From UBA4744 sp035282865 (lineage in GTDB: Bacteria; Actinomycetota; Acidimicrobiia; Spongiisociales; UBA4744): a DNA stretch of 48,316 bases. The notes under the pieces are model-generated. The model did no database searches. It saw nothing but the letters and a program-made list of their open reading frames with translations, and was not told the DNA's origin. The DNA is taken from positions 1 through 48,316 of the forward strand of contig DATEVB010000087.1 of assembly GCA_035282865.1 (NCBI GenBank). The letters are read 5' to 3'. How positions within the stretch are numbered: the stretch's first letter is position 1; every line of letters begins with the position of its first letter. Positions 16,751-25,057 of the stretch are shown piece after piece. The position numbers and the translations under genes are program-made.

Positions 16751-18100
16751 TCACACAGGCTGGACGACGATACCGACCTTCTCGAGCAGGGCGGCAGGAT
16801 CAACGCCGACCTGTCCCGGGGTCACTTGATCCAAGATCGTTCGCCCGGCCGCCGATACCGGTTCGGGCACATCCAGGAGCGTCCCGTCGACCGTCTTCAC
16901 GAGCACCAACTCAGGACCGTGCCCGGCCTCAACGGTTTGCGTGACCATAGCCACTTCGCCGCCGTCGAGCAGGAGCAACGAACCGGGCGGATAGATCCCA
17001 ACCAATTCGATGAAGGCGCGGACAAAATCAGGATCGTAAAACGACCCCGAGCCCTTCAACAGCACGCCGAGTGCGCGGTTGGGAGTCTCGGCCCGGCGGT
17101 ACGATCGGCGCGTCGTGATGGCGTCGTACGTGTCGGTTGTCGCCACGAGCCGGCTGAAGAAATGCAGGTCGTGTTGGCGACGCATGACCCTGGGATACCC
17201 ACTCCCGTCGAAGCGAGCATGGTGCTCCAACGCGACGGTGGCGGCGATCTCCTGACCCGGCGCGGCAGCCGCCATGATCGAGGCAGCACCTTCCTGCGGA
17301 TGCAACTTGATCTGCTTCCATTGATCATGATCGAGCCGACCGGGAAACTGAAGGATCGACGGATCGACGCGAATCTTGCCTAAGTCGTGCAACAGCGCGC
17401 CGATCGCCAGCACTTTGAGCTGGTTGGCTTCCAAACCGGACATCCGTCCGAGCGCAATTGAAAGGATGCAGACGTTCACGGAATGAAAGAACGTGTACTC
17501 ATCGTGGCTCTTCACGGTGGAGAGCAGGAGGGAGGCCGCCGGTTGAGAGATCGTCTGTTCAACCAACTGCTCGACCGCCCAGGATGCGACGCTGAGGTCG
17601 ATGGGTTCATCCGCATCGAGAGCAGCAGGCAGGCTTCGCAGAACATCCAGAGAACGCGCGTAGGAACGGCGCAAGCCGGCGAACGACGAGTCGGATTCCA
17701 GATCTGATTTGGTATATGGCGACTCGTTCAGACGTACGGTGCTCTCCGCCGGCACGTCGCCGGACAGACCCGCCACGAAGGCTCCCAGATCCGAGATGTC
17801 GGCGCCGGCGACCGGCGACAAGAAGGTGACCGACTCGATGCCGCGACTCTGCATGGTGCGCAGGAGGGCGCTGGACTCGAGCGAAGCGTGGGCGAGCAAG
17901 GTTCGATCGAGATAGAACGAGTCGGTGAGCAGACTCAGCACCACTTCACCCCCGGCCCCTGACGCCAGTTCCCCTGCGGACCGGGTGGCGGCCGTCAGAG
18001 CTTCACCCGTGGTTGGGTGTCCGGTGGGATATAGCGCCATCTGCCGGGATAGCGCCTGCAGGTCTTTGAGCAAGCGGCGAGCGCCTAGATCCCTCGTCAT
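16751..18100 (-). CDS. HD-GYP domain protein with novel N-terminal domain
   Basis: A 449-residue predicted cyclic-di-nucleotide phosphodiesterase. The HD-GYP domain spans about residues 185-365, with HSVNV, LLHDLGKI (HD at 238-239), HPQEGA, EHHARFDGSGYP (GYP at 301-303) and the DTYDAITTRRSYR helix. All metal ligands appear present. The C-terminal 80 residues are a small beta-rich domain often found after HD-GYP. The N-terminal 125 residues (LYPTGHP, SLLTDSFYLDRTLL, ADISDLGAFVAGL) match the N-terminus of the HEAT protein encoded just upstream. No transmembrane or receiver domain is seen. The ATG overlaps the stop of the HEAT gene as ATGA. The substrate (c-di-GMP or another cyclic nucleotide) is inferred from the family only. 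Confidence 0.88.
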   Translation of the reverse strand: MTRDLGARRLLKDLQALSRQMALYPTGHPTTGEALTAATRSAGELASGAGGEVVLSLLTDSFYLDRTLLAHASLESSALLRTMQSRGIESVTFLSPVAGADISDLGAFVAGLSGDVPAESTVRLNESPYTKSDLESDSSFAGLRRSYARSLDVLRSLPAALDADEPIDLSVASWAVEQLVEQTISQPAASLLLSTVKSHDEYTFFHSVNVCILSIALGRMSGLEANQLKVLAIGALLHDLGKIRVDPSILQFPGRLDHDQWKQIKLHPQEGAASIMAAAAPGQEIAATVALEHHARFDGSGYPRVMRRQHDLHFFSRLVATTDTYDAITTRRSYRRAETPNRALGVLLKGSGSFYDPDFVRAFIELVGIYPPGSLLLLDGGEVAMVTQTVEAGHGPELVLVKTVDGTLLDVPEPVSAAGRTILDQVTPGQVGVDPAALLEKVGIVVQPV

Positions 18101-19995
18101 CGTTGTGCCACCCCCAAGGCTTCCCGGGCCGCCGAACGCAGCTGCCGGACTTTGGCCGAGAAGGCGAACCGTCTCTTAGCAAGACTCTCGAGAGCCTGTC
18201 GAGCGTCGCCGCTCGGCCGCTCGCCCAGCACCCGGATGATGCGTTCTTTCTCGTCGGTGTCGAGATTCGCCGACCAGAGAGCACCGATCAAAAGCGAGTC
18301 GGCCTCGCCGCTGCCGCGCACTCCGAGCATTGCGATGGCCGCCTGCCGCACACTCTCGTGGGGGTCCACCAGGGCCGCTCCGAAATACTCCACGCTTCCG
18401 CTATCCAGGCTGGTGAGCGACCGCAGGGCCTCCACGCGGACCCGGTGGTCCTCATGAAGGAGCAGGCGGCGGACCGCCCCAACACACTCAGTGTTGCCAG
18501 AGCGGCCGAGCACTACGGCCAGATTCCTCACGAGGAACCACCGCCCGTCGTCGAGTCGCGCAATGACGCGGCCAGGATCACGCGTCGACTCTCTGCCGAG
18601 CACGTCGAGCAATGTCCTGCGTCGAGCCCGGTCTTCCTCAACCGACATGATGTCGATGAGCGCATCGACATGGCTGGGAGCAAGGATGGAAAGGAGGCGT
18701 TCCGCCGAGTCGGCACCATCATCGTCGGCCACCTTGCCGATGAGGGCTTCGAGAACGTCGGGAGCGCCCGCCTGCGAAATCGCCTCCGTTACCTCAGCGG
18801 CGCGGTGTTCGGGATAGGTTGGATGATCCACGGCCGCCCGGAGCCACAGTTCGGCTCGCCGGTAACGACCGCGTCGGATGCTGGCACTGATCTTTCCGGT
18901 CAGGACGCGCATGAGCCTGCGAAATCGGTCGTCACGTTCTTCGACCGCCAGCAATCCCCGGAATGTGTCGAGCGTCTCGTAGAAGTACCTCGACGGATCG
19001 GGAAACTGGTTTCGCAGCGAGGCCAAGGCCTGCCGCTGGGGCAATTGGCCCTCGAGATCGGACAGTCGGCCTTGAACCCTGGCCGCGACGAGCTCTCGCG
19101 CGGAGCGGACCGGCTCCGGAGACTCGAGAAGGCCGAGGAGGTCCTCGGGCCGCTTGCCGGTCTGGTCGGTTGCTATCCGTGCATAGTCGAGCAGTAATGA
19201 GAATCCTCGCGAATCGAGGTGGGGAGCAAGGAGGGCCAGCTCGTTTCCGGCGAATTGATCGAGGAACACCCGATCAACCCGGTCGTCCTGTCCCGCCAGG
19301 AATCCATCGAGAACGGACACCTGGGAGTTCTCGTCGAAGTAGAAGAAGGCATCGACGAAGACGGTGACAACCGTCTCACGTCCCGCCACGTCGTTCTCAA
19401 CAACGCGGGACAAGACATCCCGGTACCGATCGTGGAAGACCTTCTTCAGCCGTTCCCTGTCCCCCTCAGTTTCCTCGAGCAAGCGACGAGCGAATTGTTC
19501 CGGGTCGGCGCCTTCAGTCATGAGGGCCCGAACGCCGGCGTCGCGCTCGACTGCCTCGACCGGTTCGCCGAAGGAGCTCAACAGCGATCGGGTCACGACT
19601 GCGAAACAGGAGACACCTTGCTTGGTGAGGATTACACCTATCCCGCCTGCTTCACGCAGATCTTCCTCGTCCTCGGCTAGAACGCTGAGGAAGGTGACGA
19701 TGTCGGCGTCGGAAGGCTTGCCGGAGAAGGCCAGCACTTCCATGTTGTGCACAAAGCACTGCTTGACGAGCCGCTCGGCGGCACCCCGCCCTACCGCAAC
19801 TTCTTCGCCGTCGACCAGGAATCCTGCCGGCCCGACTTCCAGCGACAGCTCCCGATCTCCGATGGCCTGCCGCAACGAGTCGGCCACCCGCCGGAACGCG
19901 CCCTGCGACGCCGGATCGGGGTAGAGGTTGTACACCGTCCAGGCCGCGGACAAGGCTTCGACCACCGCGCAGGCGCGAACCAGGTCAGCGGTCAT
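18097..19995 (-). CDS. HEAT-repeat protein of the HD-GYP/response-regulator cassette
   Basis: A 632-residue soluble protein of unknown function. The N-terminal about 120 residues (NLYPDPASQGAF, SLEVGPAGFLVDGEEV, SDADIVTFLSVLA) resemble the N-terminus of the HD-GYP protein next to it. The middle is alpha-helical with no recognised motif. From about residue 470 there are HEAT/PBS-lyase-like repeats (VGAVRRLLLHEDHRVRVEAL, then DPHESVRQAAIAMLGVRG), a scaffold for protein-protein contacts. It overlaps the response regulator gene upstream and the HD-GYP gene downstream by ATGA. It probably acts as an adaptor in the same pathway, but that is inference from context. Confidence 0.8.
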   Translation of the reverse strand: MTADLVRACAVVEALSAAWTVYNLYPDPASQGAFRRVADSLRQAIGDRELSLEVGPAGFLVDGEEVAVGRGAAERLVKQCFVHNMEVLAFSGKPSDADIVTFLSVLAEDEEDLREAGGIGVILTKQGVSCFAVVTRSLLSSFGEPVEAVERDAGVRALMTEGADPEQFARRLLEETEGDRERLKKVFHDRYRDVLSRVVENDVAGRETVVTVFVDAFFYFDENSQVSVLDGFLAGQDDRVDRVFLDQFAGNELALLAPHLDSRGFSLLLDYARIATDQTGKRPEDLLGLLESPEPVRSARELVAARVQGRLSDLEGQLPQRQALASLRNQFPDPSRYFYETLDTFRGLLAVEERDDRFRRLMRVLTGKISASIRRGRYRRAELWLRAAVDHPTYPEHRAAEVTEAISQAGAPDVLEALIGKVADDDGADSAERLLSILAPSHVDALIDIMSVEEDRARRRTLLDVLGRESTRDPGRVIARLDDGRWFLVRNLAVVLGRSGNTECVGAVRRLLLHEDHRVRVEALRSLTSLDSGSVEYFGAALVDPHESVRQAAIAMLGVRGSGEADSLLIGALWSANLDTDEKERIIRVLGERPSGDARQALESLAKRRFAFSAKVRQLRSAAREALGVAQR

Positions 19996-20645
19996 CCGTC
20001 GATGCTGATGAGATCTTCTCGAAGAGCGTACATGACCGCCTCGTTTCGAGAATGCAGGCCGAGTTTGTCGAGGATGTTCCGGACATGGTTCTTGACCGTG
20101 TTTTCGGAGATATAGAGCTTCTCTCCGATCGCGCGGCTGGTCTGCCCGTCGGCGATGAGCTGGATCACTTCAACCTCTCGACCGGTCAGAGTTGGTTTCC
20201 GCCCCACAACCACCTCGCGGTGTTTGAGCAACTGGGCGACGGTTTCGAACAGCTTGCCACCCATCATGGGCGATACCACCGCACCTCCGTTTACTACCCA
20301 CTTCATGGATTCCACAAGCTCGGGAAACGGTGTCGATTTCACGATGTAACCGCGGGCTCCTGCCTTGATGGCCGCCAGCAGGTCTTCTTCCGATTCACTC
20401 GACGTCAGCAGCACTACCTTCGATGTGGGGGATACACCGATGATCTTGTCGACCACCTCAACGCCCGACATGCCCGGCATCAGAACGTCGAGAACTACCA
20501 GATCTGGTTTCAGCTCCTTGGAGAGCATTACCGCGGCCATGGCATCCTCAGCCTGTCCGACCACTGCGAAACCGGCATTCGAAAAAGCGGCCGACAGGCC
20601 GGCGGTGAAAAGCGGAGCGTCGTCGACGACGAGGACCTTGGTCAT
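19992..20645 (-). CDS. NarL/FixJ-family response regulator
   Basis: A 217-residue transcription factor. The N-terminal receiver domain has the acidic pair VVDDAPLF (7-13), the phospho-acceptor Asp in LVVLDVLMPGMSG, Thr/Ser in LLTSSESE and Lys in YIVKSTPF, so it can be phosphorylated. The C-terminal LuxR-type helix-turn-helix runs LTGREVEVIQLIADGQTSRA to VKNHVRNILDKLG. No histidine kinase gene is in the window, so its input is unknown. Its ATG overlaps the hpf stop as ATGA and its stop overlaps the HEAT gene start, tying it to both. It could control ribosome hibernation or export genes. Confidence 0.93.
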   Translation of the reverse strand: MTKVLVVDDAPLFTAGLSAAFSNAGFAVVGQAEDAMAAVMLSKELKPDLVVLDVLMPGMSGVEVVDKIIGVSPTSKVVLLTSSESEEDLLAAIKAGARGYIVKSTPFPELVESMKWVVNGGAVVSPMMGGKLFETVAQLLKHREVVVGRKPTLTGREVEVIQLIADGQTSRAIGEKLYISENTVKNHVRNILDKLGLHSRNEAVMYALREDLISIDG

Positions 20646-21193
20646 GCAGGCTCAATCAGGCCGTAGGCTCCGTCGCGGCGCCGGTAGAGCACGGTCGGCA
20701 GATCCGAGTCGGCACTGTGGAAGAAGAAGAAGTCGTGCCCAAGCGTTTCCATTTGCAACGCAGCCTCCTCAGGCGTCATAGGTTTCATCACGAATTGCTT
20801 GACTTTGACGATCTCGAGCGCTTCGAGTTCAGAAGAATCTTCGACCAGTTCAGCTTGCTCATTGAGATGTTTGTTGTCGGCACGGCGTGAGCGAGTGATC
20901 AGACGACCCTTGAGTTTCTTCATCTGCTGACCCAACCGTTCCGCGGTCACATCGAGGGCCGCTTCCGGAGTGCTGGCTGCTCCGGCTACACGAACGACGT
21001 TCCCTGCCGCCGACGCGGTGATCTCAACTCGGAAGCGCTCGTCGGCGATGCGAGGGTTCCGCTCCTCCGTTACCTCAATGTCGGCCGAGCTGATACCGTC
21101 GAAGAACTTGGCGGCACGGGAGATCTTGCTGGCGGCCGACTCCCGAAACCGATCTTCGATCTGGAAATTCCGGCCGTGCATCTTGACGTCCAA
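20642..21193 (-). CDS. hpf: Ribosome hibernation promoting factor, long form
   Basis: Binds the 30S subunit and dimerises ribosomes in slow growth. The N-terminal RaiA/HPF domain starts MHGRNFQIEDRFRE, and the C-terminal dimerisation domain includes FVMKPMTPEEAALQMETLGH, DFFFFHS and VLYRRRDGAYGLIEP. The start is probably TTG at 21193: an AGGAGG ribosome-binding site sits 6 nt before it, while the GTG at 21217 has none and the ATG at 21181 is too far. This gives 183 residues. The stop overlaps the response regulator start. In mycobacteria the homologous gene lies directly beside secA1. Confidence 0.94.
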   Translation of the reverse strand: MDVKMHGRNFQIEDRFRESAASKISRAAKFFDGISSADIEVTEERNPRIADERFRVEITASAAGNVVRVAGAASTPEAALDVTAERLGQQMKKLKGRLITRSRRADNKHLNEQAELVEDSSELEALEIVKVKQFVMKPMTPEEAALQMETLGHDFFFFHSADSDLPTVLYRRRDGAYGLIEPA

Positions 21194-21293
21194 GGTCAAC
21201 CTCCTGGATTGGGGCACCCGCTGCCGTGCTCACTCGGAGCGACCGGGCCAGATGAGCCACTGAACCGACTTCGCTCGGCCGCTTCGAATCGGA

Positions 21294-21899
21294 TCACACG
21301 ACAACTCTACCTGCCGAAGTCGCCGTCACGGCGTAGCCGGCGGATTCACCGGCAGCCTGCCGGGCAGCCCACAGGGTCGATCCGGTGGTCAGCACGTCGT
21401 CAACCAGGATGAGACGACCGGGTGGAATCGGGCCGGCACCGAACCGGACCACACCTCGCGAGTCTCGTCGCGTCCCCGCATGAACGGGAGCCCACAGCGG
21501 CCGACGTAACACGTCCACAAGCTCCAATCCGGTGACGGACGCCAGCGCCCTGGTCAACTCGAGACCCGGATCCACCCCGTACTTCCAGGTCCGCAGGAGC
21601 ACTCTCCTCACCGGCACCAGCGAACCCGCAATGCCGTCCAACACCTCGGCCATACGCTCGGCGAGAAGGCCGGCCGCCGGCCGGATCCCCTGGTATTTCA
21701 AACGATGCACGAGCACACGGGCCGGGCCGGCATGAACAAAGCCGGACCCGACCAGCAAGCCTCCGGGTATGCGCCTCCGCCCGGCAGGAATGAGCTGATC
21801 ACGACATCTGCCGCAGAGCAGACCACTCCCGGCCCGCGAGCAAACCAAACAGACCACGATGACACCGTACCGGTCACTACCGACAGAATCCCGTGACAT
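21294..21899 (-). CDS. ComF-family phosphoribosyltransferase-like protein
   Basis: A roughly 201-residue ComF/GntX-family protein. An N-terminal zinc ribbon is formed by CLVC and CGRC (residues about 17-35). The phosphoribosyltransferase domain ends with the PRPP-binding loop ILVDDVLTTGST. ComF is linked to DNA uptake, and RadA/PriA links are known in other bacteria, but no competence genes are near. The start is uncertain: ATG at 21899 is used, and an in-frame GTG just before CLVC is also possible. Middle-domain residues that follow HRLKYQG are typical of the family. It heads the hpf-secA gene run and is divergent from the FtsH-like gene. Confidence 0.85.
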   Translation of the reverse strand: MSRDSVGSDRYGVIVVCLVCSRAGSGLLCGRCRDQLIPAGRRRIPGGLLVGSGFVHAGPARVLVHRLKYQGIRPAAGLLAERMAEVLDGIAGSLVPVRRVLLRTWKYGVDPGLELTRALASVTGLELVDVLRRPLWAPVHAGTRRDSRGVVRFGAGPIPPGRLILVDDVLTTGSTLWAARQAAGESAGYAVTATSAGRVVV

Positions 21900-21949
21900 G
21901 ACCACTGAGAGTGGCTAGCTTTAGGGCGGGGCTCACGCTGGGAGGCGAA

Positions 21950-23758
21950 GTGAACGGAACCGTTGAAATCAACCGGGAGCGGCAGAGGCTGCGCCGGTTG
22001 CGCAAACTGGCCGCGGTGTTGACCGTCATCACGGTCTGGATGTGGTGGCGCATCGCCAATGGTGAAACACCTTGGCCGGCGCTCCCTCACTTTTCCGACG
22101 AGGCGTTGTTCTGGCTCCCCGGGATCATCATCATCTTGCTGCTGGCGATGGTCCTGATCGTCCCGATGTTGGGAAACGCCCGGTCACCCCACGTCATGTT
22201 CCGTGCCGAGCAGCTCGACACGACATTCGCCGACGTCAAGGGGCTGGGTCGGGTGCTCGATGAGGTGAGCCACACACTGCGGGTCTTGCTCGATCACGAG
22301 ACACTGAGAAACCAGATGGGTGGTTCACCGCGCCGGGGAGTCCTGTTCGAGGGCCCGCCCGGCACGGGCAAGACGCATGTCGCCAAGGCCATGGCCAGGG
22401 AGGCCGGGGTCCCGTTCCTCTACGTATCCGCCACCGCTTTCCAGAGCATGTGGTTCGGGATGACTGCCCGCAAGATCCGGTCGTTCTTCCGGGCCCTCCG
22501 CAAGGCCGCCCGCCACGAGGGCGGCGCCATCGGTTTCATCGAAGAGATCGACGCCATCGGGCTGAGCCGTTCACGGGGCAGCACCATGTCGGCCACACCG
22601 TCGAAAATGGTCGAACCATCCATCAGCAGCGACACCGGTGGGATGGTCAACGAGCTCCTCATCCAGATGCAGAGCTTCGACGAGCCGACCACGAGAATAC
22701 GGCTGATCGGACGGCTCAAGGATCTCGTCAACCAATTCTTGCCCGAGCACCGCCACCTGACCAAACAACCCGCTCCTTACGCCAACATCCTCTTGATTGG
22801 AGCGACCAACCGCGCTGAAGCCCTCGACGCCGCCCTGTTGCGCCCGGGACGCTTCGATCGGGTGTTGCACTTCGGACTGCCAGGTCTTTCCGGCCGCCGC
22901 GAGTTGATCGACTACTTCCTCGAGAGCAAGGCCCACGCAGCTGAACTCGATACCGACCGGGTGAGGAACGAGCTGGCCTCCGCAAGCCTCGGGTATTCAC
23001 CGGCGTCGCTCGAGCGGCTCTTCGATGAGGCGCTCCTCCTCGCCCTGCGCGCCGAACGGACCTCGCTGTCGTTGGAGGACGTCCACACCGCCCGGCTGGA
23101 GATCGAGGTCGGTCTGCCCGAACCGATCGACTACCCGGAGGACGAAGAGCAAACCATCGCCGTGCACGAGGCGGGTCACGCCACCATGGCCTATCTGGTC
23201 GGGAAGGGCCGACGGCTCGAGATGCTCTCGATCATCAAGCGACGGGAAGCCCTCGGTTTCCTCGCCCATCGCCTCATCGACGAGCGCCACACCCAGCGCC
23301 GGAGCGAACTGGTCGCCTTGATCCAAATTTCGCTCGGCGGCATGGTCGCCGAGGAGTTGTTCTTCAGCGAGTCCGGCACGGGTCCGGCCGGCGATCTCGC
23401 CTCGGCCACTCAGGTGGCGGCCGAAATGGTGGGGTCCCTGGGTCTGGGAGGCTCGTTGGTGTCGTTGCGCGCCTTGGACAACGGCCCACTGGGAGGCAAT
23501 CTGGTCGCCAAAGTCCTGGCCGACCCCCAGGGAAGGGCAGCCATCGACATCATCCTCTCCGAAAACAAGGGCGAGGTGGGCCGCCTGCTCGCCCAGAACC
23601 GTCACATCGTCGAAACCCTCCGCGACGCGCTGCTCACCCGCCACGAACTGATCGGAGACGAGATCCTCGACGTGATCCGGAAGGCAGAGACGGCCCAACC
23701 GGCCGGCCCATCGGTCCAGATCATCGACCTTCGAGAAGAAAGCGAAGTTGACGGTTAG
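21950..23758 (+). CDS. Divergent FtsH-like AAA+ membrane zinc protease
   Basis: A 602-residue FtsH-type protease. Two membrane segments (about 20-38 and 55-76) enclose only about 17 extracytoplasmic residues, far fewer than in FtsH. Walker A is GPPGTGKT (135-142). Walker B reads FIEEID (196-201) where FtsH has FIDEID. The pore loop is MWFG. The arginine-finger motif RPGRFDR is intact. About 35-40 extra residues lie between the Walker B helix and the ATNR motif. The protease active site HEAGH is at 406-410 and the third zinc ligand Asp in GDLASAT at 482. The GTG at 21950 follows GGGAGG with good spacing. It is probably a specialised paralogue with its own substrates. Confidence 0.88.
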   Translation: MNGTVEINRERQRLRRLRKLAAVLTVITVWMWWRIANGETPWPALPHFSDEALFWLPGIIIILLLAMVLIVPMLGNARSPHVMFRAEQLDTTFADVKGLGRVLDEVSHTLRVLLDHETLRNQMGGSPRRGVLFEGPPGTGKTHVAKAMAREAGVPFLYVSATAFQSMWFGMTARKIRSFFRALRKAARHEGGAIGFIEEIDAIGLSRSRGSTMSATPSKMVEPSISSDTGGMVNELLIQMQSFDEPTTRIRLIGRLKDLVNQFLPEHRHLTKQPAPYANILLIGATNRAEALDAALLRPGRFDRVLHFGLPGLSGRRELIDYFLESKAHAAELDTDRVRNELASASLGYSPASLERLFDEALLLALRAERTSLSLEDVHTARLEIEVGLPEPIDYPEDEEQTIAVHEAGHATMAYLVGKGRRLEMLSIIKRREALGFLAHRLIDERHTQRRSELVALIQISLGGMVAEELFFSESGTGPAGDLASATQVAAEMVGSLGLGGSLVSLRALDNGPLGGNLVAKVLADPQGRAAIDIILSENKGEVGRLLAQNRHIVETLRDALLTRHELIGDEILDVIRKAETAQPAGPSVQIIDLREESEVDG

Positions 23759-23807
23759 CGGTTCGCGGCTGGGTCGGACATCCAACTTCCCACAACTTCA
23801 AACCTCT

Positions 23808-25055
23808 CTACGTTCCCTCTTTCCAGGTGGCGAGGTAAGCCAGCTGTTCATCGGTCAGCACCTCCAGGCCGCAGCCGAGGTGCTCGAGCTTGATCCTCGC
23901 CACCTCTTGATCCAGCTCCGCGGGAAGGGTGTAGACATCCGGTTTGAGGGTTTGGGCCCGTTGAACCAGCCATTCGGCGGCCAGGGCTTGATCCGAAAAA
24001 GACATGTCCATGACGTCGGCCGGATGACCTTCCGCCGCACTCAAGTTGACCAAACGACCCTCAGCGGCGACGAGCAATCTCCGCCCGTCGCTCAGGACAT
24101 ACTCCTCCAGGTTTTCCCGCACGGGCCTGCGTTCAACGGCCTGGGCCGCTAGGGCCGGGAGATCGAGTTCAACATCGAAATGGCCGGCATTGGCGAGGAT
24201 GACGCCGTCCTTCATCCGATCGAAGTGACGATCCCGGAGCACATGCTTGTTGCCGGTCACAGTGATGAAAACATCGCCAACCGAGGCGGCATCGTCGGCG
24301 GTGAGAACCCGATACCCGTCCATGGCCGCTTCCAGAGCGCGGACCGCATCCACCTCGACCACGACCACTTTGGCGCCCATTCCATTTGCCCGATCGGCCA
24401 CACCCCGACCACAGTCCCCGTACCCGACGACCACCACGGTAGACCCCGCCAGGAGGACATTGGAAGCCCTGAGGATGCCATCCATCGACGACTGCCCGGT
24501 GCCATAGCGGTTGTCGAAGAGGTGCTTGGTAGCACTGTCGTTGACCGCCACCACCGGCAACCGCAGGGTTCCGTCGGCCGCCATGGCGCGCAGGCGGATC
24601 ACGCCCGTCGTCGTCTCTTCGGTAGAGCCGATCGGCTGTAGGTCGGTACGCTCGGTGTGGAGCACGGTCACTAGGTCAGCACCGTCGTCCATCGTGATGT
24701 CAGGGTCGGTGTCGAGGACCGCATGAATGTGCCGGTAGTAACGCTCGTTGTCCTCCCCCCGGACGGCAAACACCGGGATCCCATCATCCACCAGCGCGGC
24801 AGCAACGTCGTCCTGAGTGGACAGGGGGTTGGAGGCGCACAAGACGACGTCGGCCCCGCCGTCGCGCAATGCCAGCATCAGGTTGGCGGTCTCGGCGGTG
24901 ACATGCAGGCAGGCGGCCACCCGCCGACCGGCCAGCGGTTGCTCCATCCTGAATCGCGCTCGAATCACTCCCAGCACGGGCATGCGACGCCCCGCCCAGG
25001 CCACCCGTCGGGCACCCTTTTCGGCCAGCCCCGGATCGGCGATGTCGTAGTCCAT
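23808..25055 (-). CDS. ahcY: Adenosylhomocysteinase, short type
   Basis: Splits S-adenosylhomocysteine into adenosine and homocysteine in the methyl cycle. The 415-residue protein has the substrate-site motif NDSATKHLFDNRYGTGQS and the NAD-binding loop VVGYGDCGRGVA. The C-terminus ends ...YLATWKEGT and lacks the long bacterial/eukaryotic tail ending in an HYRY-like sequence, so it is the archaeal/Thermotoga-like short form. The ATG at 25055 is preceded by GAGGAG and lies 2 nt after the stop of the isomerase gene. Mycobacteria carry the roughly 495-residue long type at this locus. Confidence 0.94.
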   Translation of the reverse strand: MDYDIADPGLAEKGARRVAWAGRRMPVLGVIRARFRMEQPLAGRRVAACLHVTAETANLMLALRDGGADVVLCASNPLSTQDDVAAALVDDGIPVFAVRGEDNERYYRHIHAVLDTDPDITMDDGADLVTVLHTERTDLQPIGSTEETTTGVIRLRAMAADGTLRLPVVAVNDSATKHLFDNRYGTGQSSMDGILRASNVLLAGSTVVVVGYGDCGRGVADRANGMGAKVVVVEVDAVRALEAAMDGYRVLTADDAASVGDVFITVTGNKHVLRDRHFDRMKDGVILANAGHFDVELDLPALAAQAVERRPVRENLEEYVLSDGRRLLVAAEGRLVNLSAAEGHPADVMDMSFSDQALAAEWLVQRAQTLKPDVYTLPAELDQEVARIKLEHLGCGLEVLTDEQLAYLATWKEGT

Positions 25056-25057
25056 GA

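Noticed and set aside
22997..23785. A 262-residue minus-strand frame inside the FtsH-like gene
   Set aside because: Shadow frame opposite HEAGH and other real motifs.
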